Positions 57,128 through 64,000 of a stretch of 64,000 nt of DNA are shown here, piece after piece (position 1 is the stretch's first letter; each line of letters begins with the position of its first letter). Source of the stretch: Gautieria morchelliformis (Eukaryota; Basidiomycota; Agaricomycetes; Gomphales; Gomphaceae); NCBI GenBank assembly GCA_015179125.1, contig WHVA01000033.1, forward strand, positions 124,001 to 188,000. Direction: 5' to 3'. A program made the position numbers and the translations under genes. The notes beneath the pieces were generated by a model. That model had not been told where the DNA came from, did not search any database, and saw only the letters and a list, made by a program, of their open reading frames with translations.

Positions 57128-59092
57128 ATGCTTGACATCGACACGTCTGACGATGACTCTGTTCGCACGAACAGAGAAGAAATTGAATGTTGGGTTGAAG
57201 TGAATGGCCGAAAACTGCCAAGATATGATTTGGAGTTGACCTCTGGGCCAGCCGGTGTAGCGATATCCGAGTCGTCCTGGATTGGTACAGAGGTCGGTCA
57301 AGTAAGTACTAACAGCCTCGATACACCCAGGCCGGTACTCATTACTGTAAACCCCTGGTAGACATTCTCCATTTCCGGGGAATACTACTACATGAGAGCT
57401 TTAACCAAGATTTTCCTAAACGGTGTACTTGTACACACTAGTGTATCTCTGAAGTCCTACCGTCAGTGGAAAGTTAGCTCGACAAACAATGGACACATGG
57501 AAAAGACATTCCAATTTTCAGCGATACGTTGGCCTCGTGAGTCGAATATTATATTGCAGGGACAGTGTCGTATTCAGTTATGCATGAAAGCCTTATCTAA
57601 AGCCAGGATTAGTGAATCCGATTTCGGTACAATAAAAGTCAATCATTATCGAGTGAAGGGTGTTGTACTTCTTGAAGATCAAGTTGCCAAAGTCACAAAA
57701 TATGACGCGGGAAAGCTGTCGGGTTTGCCTATGAAGGCCCCTAGTAAGGATTTGGGCATGCAGACCATTTTGTGAGTACTATTAAGCATATTGTACTTCT
57801 CTGTGAATGACCGCACCATATAGGTTGCGTAACGCTTGTCCTATAGAAAACATGCCCCGGCAACCCAAATATAAGTATACGCGTATCGACAAGGATGACA
57901 ACAAACCTTGGCATTCTATTACTTTTAAATATAGGTCCCTTGGTGAGCTATTATTTCTCCCATGGCCAAACTCCTCTGTAACTCTGGTGTAGAGTGGGTG
58001 CAGGCCCAGGGATTTCCACCTGATACACTATACATTCGACATCGCTATTCTATATCTCAGTCAGAGGATACTGCGTCTGAAGATGATGGTGATCGTAAAG
58101 TTCTTATAGAACGTATGGAACTTCTAGTATGTGGTTCTTGCTCACACCAAAATATGCTGAAACTGTGACCAGAACGAGAAGCAAAGGAACCTCAAGTCCC
58201 AAGAACTTGAACAACGGCATAATAGATGGCAGGAACGCGAAGACAAGTACAATAAAGAGAAACAGGATCAGGATAACAAGTTCCGGTTAATAAGGCAAAA
58301 CGACGAGGAAAGGTATGAAAAAGAGGCGAAAGATCGAGAGGACATGTGGCGGGAGCGACAGAAAAAAATTGAACAAGAGAGGCGGGAGCGACATGAGAAG
58401 TTTGAACAAGAGAAGCGGGAGCAACATGAGAAGTTTGAACAAGAGAAGTGGGAACGACATGAGAGGTTTGAACAAGAGAGGCGGGAGCGACATGAGAAGT
58501 TTGAACAAGAGAAGCGGGAGAGACATGACAAGATTGAACAAGAGAAGCGGGAACGACATGAAAAGATTGAACAAGAGAAGCGGGAGCGACATGAAAAGAT
58601 GGAACAAGAGAAGCGGGAGCAACATGAGAAGTTTGAACAAGAAGAGCTGGAGCAAAAGAAACGGTACCGCAGAGAGCAGCAAGCGAGAGAAAACAAGTTT
58701 CTAAAGGAGAGACGAGCGAGGGAGGCGCAAAACGAGCGCAGGTGGCCGGAAGGAGAGGACATTTTCTGACACAGAGGCGGAAACGCCAGGCAGAGTGGGA
58801 CGAGGTGGAGGAAGAGTATAGACAAGAGAACGCACAAAGAGATAAGCGACTCGAGATGGCCAAGTCTCAGCTTTCGGTTCGCACCAATGGTCGGAAGCGA
58901 CTCAGGTGGGAAAGCCCCGGCGAAGAAGCCAACGAGATCGAGACTTCAGACCGGGTTAGCGAGGTCAGGTCGGAAAGCCCTTGCGAAGAAGCCGACGAGA
59001 TTGAGACTTCCGATTGGGATAGCGGGGTCAGGTCGGAAAGCCCTGACGGAGAACCAAACGGGAGTGACCTCCCACCGGATAACCTTGACTAA
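57128..59092 (+). CDS. DUF7918-type protein with hendecad coiled coil
   Basis: MLDIDTSDDDSVRTNREEIE then WVEVNGRKLPRYDLELTSGP, a beta-rich N-terminal domain. After the intron 57302-57361 come YYYMRALTKIFLNGVLVHTS and FQFSAIRWPRES. Short exons follow (LRNACPIENM, HSITFKYRSL|EWVQAQGF), the pattern of the Agaricomycete DUF7918 family, whose function is unknown. From about 58180 a long charged coiled coil begins. At 58371-58667 there are eight clean and one decayed repeat of an 11-residue unit (EQEKRERHEKF). After 58769 the continuing frame (QRRKRQAEWDEVEEEYRQ) is shifted, so there is a small intron or a frameshift near 58740-58775. The tail has 21-residue repeats (ESPGEEANEIETSD). Confidence 0.7.
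58371..58667 (+). repeat. 33-bp coding minisatellite
   Basis: Nine 33-bp units of the type GAACAAGAGAAGCGGGAGCG-ACATGAGAAGTTT. Variation is mostly at Q/R, K/W and F/I/M positions. The apparent minus-strand frames (58863-58192) are antisense shadows. Confidence 0.9.
58909..59045 (+). repeat. 63-bp coding repeat at the C-terminus
   Basis: GAAAGCCC...GAAGAAGCC...GAGAT-GAGACTTC recurs at about 58910, 58973 and 59036 and encodes ESPxEEAxEIETSD units. The third is partial. Confidence 0.8.
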
Positions 59093-59726
59093 AAGTTCCG
59101 GGTAGCTTCCACGGCAGAGACTTGGGGGTTCATTAGTACATATAAAACGAAGCATACATGCCTTCCTGTGCCGAAATGACTGTCCACACTGTTTCTTCAT
59201 AACGGCGCTGGTACATCGGATATCAACTTTGAGGGTATGCGTTGAGCACCCGAGGTTGACGTCCTAGCTAGTCGCCACAACAAGCCGAGGAGTCGTTGGT
59301 GTCTGCTGATAAGCAGAGCCCTGTCCTTCCTCCTCAAGCTATTGCTACATCGTCAGCATCGTCGTTGATGTACTTCAGTGGTGTATTGCGCTATGCAAAG
59401 CCGGCATCTACAAGAAGGAAATGAGCAGTCGGTTCAAATGCTCGTTAGAATGGAAGATCACCCCTAAGCATCAATTGATGACGCAAGCTCTTGAGAATGC
59501 GTGCATTTCTTCTAAGAAAAAACAGAGCCTGGGAGCAGATAAATAAAGACTGACGAGGCCTTGAGAGTTCAGCGCACCAGTCGCAAGCAGCTAGTGGAAT
59601 GGCAGGGGAGGCATAAACACAGCAATGGACCGGGATATATGCTCCATTCGAGTGTTGGCATGTAGACAGGCGACAAGGTGGCTCTAAGTACGTGGACGAC
59701 GCCAAGTGGAGCAATAGCGTTGTCTC

Positions 59727-59988
59727 TCACTCCAGCTCTTCTTCGTCATTTTGCTCGTCTTGATTCTCGTCCAGGATTAAGCCATGGTCAGACAAATTGG
59801 AGTCATTTGAGTCTGCATCAGGTTGACGTTAGGTCCATTGTGACAAACGCCGAATAATGTTACCTGGTGCCATATGGTTTGCATTCTCGTTCGCATGTGG
59901 CTCCGGGGAAAACTCAGAGAACTAGAGCATATGAGATACTCACATAATCCGGCGGCAGAGTCACGGGCCAAGGATCTCTATCACACAT
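59727..59988 (-). CDS. possible small acidic protein, three exons
   Basis: From the ATG at 59988: MCDRDPWPVTLPPDY, a GT-AG intron, PHANENANHMAP, a second GT-AG intron with a CTAAC branch-like site, then DSNDSNLSDHGLILDENQDE and a glutamate-rich end. It is only about 55 residues. The clean splicing and acidic tail suggest a real small subunit, perhaps with more 5' exons. No family recognised. Chance cannot be excluded. Confidence 0.35.
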
Positions 59989-61460
59989 GTCTTCCGTGAT
60001 ACCCGTATTTAGCCAAGCTGTCTGCGAGCGAAGCCGCAGGCCGCTGCGTGCAGCAGAGCGCGGCTGGGCAGACCACAAGCTTTGCACCGGCTGCAGGCGG
60101 CCGTCCCCGAATGATTGGGCCCTGTTGGCTATGGAAGAGGGTTGCTAGGGGAGAGGGATGTGGCGCGGTTTTGAGCTGACGAAAGCTCTCATCAGGGGGA
60201 TACCGCTACCCCTACCGCTCGGCCTTCCAGTTTTGTCTAGGAGTCGCTACCTCTGAGCCTTGTAGCTATTGGGAGTAAATGGCGCGCGCGGGTGAACGGT
60301 GCCCTTAGCTACGCGAACAGAGGCCGCTAATGGTGCTCATGACGCGCTAGTGGGAGGTATACGGGTTGGTGGGTGGGCTAGTCAGAGAAGCTTCGTCCCA
60401 AGCTATCAGCTCAAACTGACTAACCGTGTTACTGCGGCCGGTAGTTTCCAGTCCGACGGCATATGCTTCGCGTCCATGCAGCAAGACGATGGACCTCCCG
60501 TCTTGCACATCAGTGGAGACGGGGCGCATCATTGACCAGGAGGCTGAGAAGCGTCTCATAAGGACGAAGGCGCGATGGCATAGAACAGGCACGAAATAAA
60601 CAGAGAGCATCTTCATGACGGGTAATAGGCTCCAACTCGGCATCAGCAGTAGGGCTTCGCGCCATAATGGCTGTGTGTGTGAAATTGGCGCATGCTGCGG
60701 GTGGGGGGAGACCGCTATAATAAGGGTTCCAATCAGGAAAGGCAATAAGATCGGACAGGGGCTTGAAGGCGCCTGGAGGCTGCGGGCACGAGGGGCGAAC
60801 TGCAGTTGGCACCGTTCGCTGTCATGTGCAGAGATTAAACGGAATGCGCACACTCGCGTTGATCTGACACCGCCTGCATTGTGTGACTTGTGTGACTTTC
60901 AAATTGAAAGGGCAGCTGTCCGCGTCGATGAACTTGAAAGGAGCACGATACCATTGTTCAATCATCGCCTTTCAATCTCCGCCTTCCCCATCACTAACCG
61001 TTCAGTCAAAGGTACGGCAATTGCTGCCATGTACTTAATTTCAACCTTCACCTGTCCAACACAGCAGGAATAACCTGACGGACCCGCCGCACCCGCGGGG
61101 GATGCGCTGCAAAACACGTTGATGAGGACCAGTGTGGCAGTGCGTCGGCAATCTGCAACGGGGAGTTTCAAGGTATGCAAGCGCTGAACAGAATAACACA
61201 CTTGTATTTTGGAACAGATACACCGAGGCAAGCAACAGGATCCAAGAAATTAGCTGATCTAGACAAAAAAACACGCATGTGGGGAATCCGATACAGAAGC
61301 CAACTTTCGAAACATAACGGTGAAACGATCAGCCCAATGACCAAACGAGGATACAACACAAGACATCACACTCCCTGGCCGCCCGCTCTTCCGCGACGAA
61401 GTAGTCCAACAAATCAATACAGTCGAATTCGGGGAAGGTGCCCCGCCCAACGCCTGCTTC
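59989..61460. other. spacer without convincing genes
   Basis: Frames such as 60853-60347 (minus) and 61175-61735 (plus) lack recognisable motifs and overlap one another. I see nothing I can support. Confidence 0.4.
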
Positions 61461-61919
61461 CTATTGCGGTTGACCGATGGACTGAAGATGGGAACGTGCA
61501 CGCTCCATCGTCGACTCAGCCCAGGCCTGGAGGGTCGTTTGGTAATCGTGGTGGAGTGCTTCGAACAGTCTCCTCAGAAGGTCTTGCACCTGCTGATTTT
61601 CAGAGCCCTGAGGAGCATTGGGCACGATCCCTACCGCGTCGCGGAACGTGGCTTCAGTCAGGATCTGGAGTTGTTCTGCCTTCTGCAGATAAGATTCAGA
61701 CCAGTCTTGAGCCAACTCTGCTGGGACACCGATAGCGAGGAGCTGGGGTGCCAATGGTTCTGGCAGGGAAAATTGGAATTCTGTGGCGATGGGCGTGGAG
61801 GCTGGGGAATTAACTTCGCTCCTAGAGGAGGAGGAGGAGGACGAGGTGATTTCTGACAAGCTCTTTACAACGGAAAGAATCTCCAAAAGTGTTTCGTTGG
61901 TTGACGTGAACGACGACAT
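61461..61919 (-). CDS. small helical protein, paralogue 1
   Basis: ATG at 61919: MSSFTSTNETLLEILSVVKS, a serine-rich linker, then FQFSLPEPLAPQLLAIGVPA, a helical region AQDWSESYLQKAEQLQILTE, and LLRRLFEALHHDYQTTLQAW then AESTMERARSHLQ. About 152 residues, single exon. Clearly related to the protein at 62385-62873: F-x-F-x-LP-x-PL-x-P-x-LL, the AEQLQ block and the W-AE-x-M end are shared. Family unknown. No homeodomain. Confidence 0.6.
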   Translation of the reverse strand: MSSFTSTNETLLEILSVVKSLSEITSSSSSSSRSEVNSPASTPIATEFQFSLPEPLAPQLLAIGVPAELAQDWSESYLQKAEQLQILTEATFRDAVGIVPNAPQGSENQQVQDLLRRLFEALHHDYQTTLQAWAESTMERARSHLQSIGQPQ

Positions 61920-62384
61920 GGTAGAGCTATCACTTAGTTTAGTAGAAAGGCCTGCAACATGGAAGCCTATAAGCATAGTCCTACACCGCATGACGTTTGA
62001 AATCTGACAACCCCACGGGCCCGCATCTGACTCGAGGCTAAAAACTCCGACCTTGGATAGGATGGCATGAATGAATTGGTGAACAGGAGTGGTGAATTTA
62101 GAGTTTACGCCATCTGCTCGTATCCCGAGAGAGACCCATTTCGACCGTGTCTGCCCACCCCAGCGACAGCAAAAGGTCACGCGCACGAAAACGCCACCAT
62201 ACACCGAGCATGCACTCCAGTGATCGCTCGCAAGCTCGGGACAAGATAAACCTAGAAGACCTCGAACAAAGACACATCGAAACACCGCGCGAGACCGCGA
62301 CCCCAAGTTAGCCCCTTCATCCGAGAACCATAACGACAGAATCCATAGGACGTAGGGATCGAAAGCGGAGGGGCGGCGTCTAGC

Positions 62385-62873
62385 CTAAGTGCTGCTAGAT
62401 TTTTGGCGAGCCTCGAGTTCGGCTGCACGAGCCTTGGCGAGGGTCATGGCCTCCTCGGCCCAGCTGTCCAGCATTGCTTTGTATCCGCTGAGGAACAGAG
62501 CATAGCACTCTTCCACGAGGTCTTCCGGCGGTGTCAAGCCCAGACCTCGCGGCCTAGTCGCGAGCGGCCCTGCCTCTATGCGAAACATGGTTTCAAGTGT
62601 AGACTGCAGTTGCTCGGCGAACAGCATGTAGTCCCGCGATAGCTTTTGGGCCTCCTCTGGGGAGAGGCCCGTATGCAAGAGATCGGGGACCAACGGCTTT
62701 GGAAGATCAAACTTGAAATGGCGAATGTCGATGGGGGCCGCGCGCGAGCTCCTGGAATTTTCTGGGGCAGCAGGAGGGTTGCGAACACTAATTAGACCAA
62801 GTCCTTGAGGGATTTCATCTATAGTTTCGGTATCTCGCCTAGGGGGAGTGAAGACTGCCGGCTGCAAGGGCAT
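62385..62873 (-). CDS. small helical protein, paralogue 2
   Basis: ATG at 62873: MPLQPAVFTPPRRDTETIDE, then FKFDLPKPLVPDLLHTGLSP, AQKLSRDYMLFAEQLQSTLE, and YKAMLDSWAEEAMTLAKARA. 162 residues, single exon, with a TATA box 54 bp upstream. It is a tandem paralogue of the gene at 61461-61919, about 470 bp away on the same strand. Function unknown. Confidence 0.65.
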   Translation of the reverse strand: MPLQPAVFTPPRRDTETIDEIPQGLGLISVRNPPAAPENSRSSRAAPIDIRHFKFDLPKPLVPDLLHTGLSPEEAQKLSRDYMLFAEQLQSTLETMFRIEAGPLATRPRGLGLTPPEDLVEECYALFLSGYKAMLDSWAEEAMTLAKARAAELEARQKSSST

Positions 62874-62926
62874 GGTTGATCAAGGTTGAAGGAGAGCTGA
62901 AATTTGAAAGGGCGCAAAGCGTGAAG

Positions 62927-62933
62927 TTTTTAT
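62927..62933 (-). promoter_or_regulatory. TATA box of paralogue 2
   Basis: The minus strand reads GGGGCTATAAAAACTTC, with TATAAAA at 62933-62927, 54 bp before the ATG at 62873. It lies in otherwise G+C-rich DNA. Confidence 0.6.
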
Positions 62934-64000
62934 AGCCCCGCCGCACGCCTATGGCACGGGCCCTCCGGGGCCCGGACTGGATTGGGATTCCGACACATTC
63001 AAAGAAAATTCCGACACGAGTTTAGAGAAAGTACAAGGAATATTTGAAAGAGACGACCATGAAGTCAGACCATGTCATTGTTGAACGTTAAACAACCAGT
63101 TCTAAGCCTCAGTAACAGTAAAATGGCAGATATAGACTTTAGTTGCTTTCTTGTTCCGCGCATTGACAGTGGACCGTGGACAGAGCTGCATGCCGCCGAA
63201 GGCATTAATTGAACTAGGCTGCACCATCCACAAATAGGCCGGTGCGTGGAGTACCCTTAAGCTTTGGCGTGTGTGCCATAATTGTTGTCGGACGTTTTAC
63301 CCCGAGAATTAGGCGGCTTCAGCGCCCAATATTGCTAAGTACACGTACATAAATATTAATTAAAGAAAAAGCGAACGACGGGACACAGTACTGTTGGAGG
63401 CAGGATGGATAAGCATAGGACGCAGGGCCGCGGCTGGTAACCCGCGACCCGGACTAATATCTACATAGGTTGTCTCGGTCATAGTTGACCGAGCTGGTAT
63501 ATCTAGTAGACACGTAGGTAGTAGTACCTCAGTGAAGTATCTATTCACTGAGGTACGCATCACTCTTTGTATATCGTCGAGTACGACGCTCACCGGCACC
63601 CCTGTGTAGCTTACACTACACAGCTACTGCGCAATAACCCTAACACACACGCCATAAAAATACACTGACGAGGAATCGAGACTGCACTGGTCAACGCTAA
63701 ATACTTATCCGGATTCCCCGCCAGAGTCCAGACGCACCTCGAAGTGCCGGTTGATACATGCACCAGACCATCTGCGCTCCTAAGACGTGAATCCTGTGCC
63801 GCTACGACACAACGGACGCTGCAGCGAGCCCAATTTCAAAGTGGGAGACAGCTGTTCAGTCTGCGACTCCAATGCGTCGACACCCATGCTGCATGCAGGC
63901 CTGGCTCCCCAGACGTCGGACGGGCCGTCGTGCTGTCGTCCCCGGACGAATCGCATGCATGCGGTCTCGGCCTCCATGTCTGCCTAATTAATGTCTTGGC
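62934..64000. other. non-coding end of window with a hairpin cluster
   Basis: No gene seen. Three perfect short palindromes lie at 63474-63493 (CTCGGTCA-TAGT-TGACCGAG), 63524-63556 (GTACCTCAGTGAA, 7-base loop, complement) and 63602-63623 (CTGTGTAG-CTTACA-CTACACAG). Confidence 0.5.

Noticed and set aside
58192..58863. Long minus-strand frame of 223 codons with repeated leucine/serine segments
   Set aside because: It is the antisense of the hendecad repeat in the DUF7918 gene. Its regularity comes from the 33-bp minisatellite.
60347..60853. Minus-strand frame of 168 codons
   Set aside because: Composition and the opposing plus-strand frame do not favour either. No motif or supporting splice pattern.

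Overview
The window is nuclear DNA of a filamentous basidiomycete, most likely an Agaricomycete. The genes carry many 45-60 bp GT-AG introns, mobile DNA is of Ty3/chromovirus and Helitron type, and a TALE-class (HD1) homeodomain gene lies close to the mitochondrial intermediate peptidase gene OCT1/MIP. That pairing is the classical hallmark of the HD (A or MAT-A) mating-type locus of mushrooms, so this is read as a MAT-A locus and its flank. All calls come from reading the sequence; no searches were run.

Left flank, 1-12.3 kb: ordinary, dense housekeeping genes. These are the 3' end of a secreted alpha-amylase, a leucine-rich-repeat protein, an intronless nicotianamine synthase, Golgi tethering subunit COG1 (minus), a FAM32A-like spliceosomal protein, and a nuclear protein probably linked to chromatin remodelling.

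Middle, 12.9-45.4 kb: a block of about 32.5 kb made of nested transposons. It holds two half-elements of one Ty3 family lying head to head (13.7-22.6 kb), a 303-bp tandem satellite (22.6-23.8 kb), a head-to-tail array of Helitrons on the minus strand including a 1.6-kilo-residue Rep/helicase (24.1-33.3 kb), and a shredded chromovirus (33.4-43.5 kb). Solo LTRs of two families are inserted into these, several with clear 5-bp target duplications. The whole island is bracketed by a direct repeat of about 1 kb. The left copy carries the intact 3' end of the chromatin gene followed by a broken OCT1 start. The right copy carries a broken end of the chromatin gene followed by the intact OCT1 gene. The two genes were therefore neighbours, and the island now separates them. 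A haplotype mis-join during assembly of a dikaryon is the main alternative.

Right part, 45.4-64 kb: OCT1, an F-box protein (minus), about 3 kb of gene-poor DNA with a LINE remnant, the HD1 mating-type gene (minus) with a tandemly duplicated exon-intron unit, a DUF7918-type protein with a long 11-residue-repeat coiled coil, a possible tiny acidic protein, and a pair of paralogous small helical proteins. No HD2 partner gene was found within the window.
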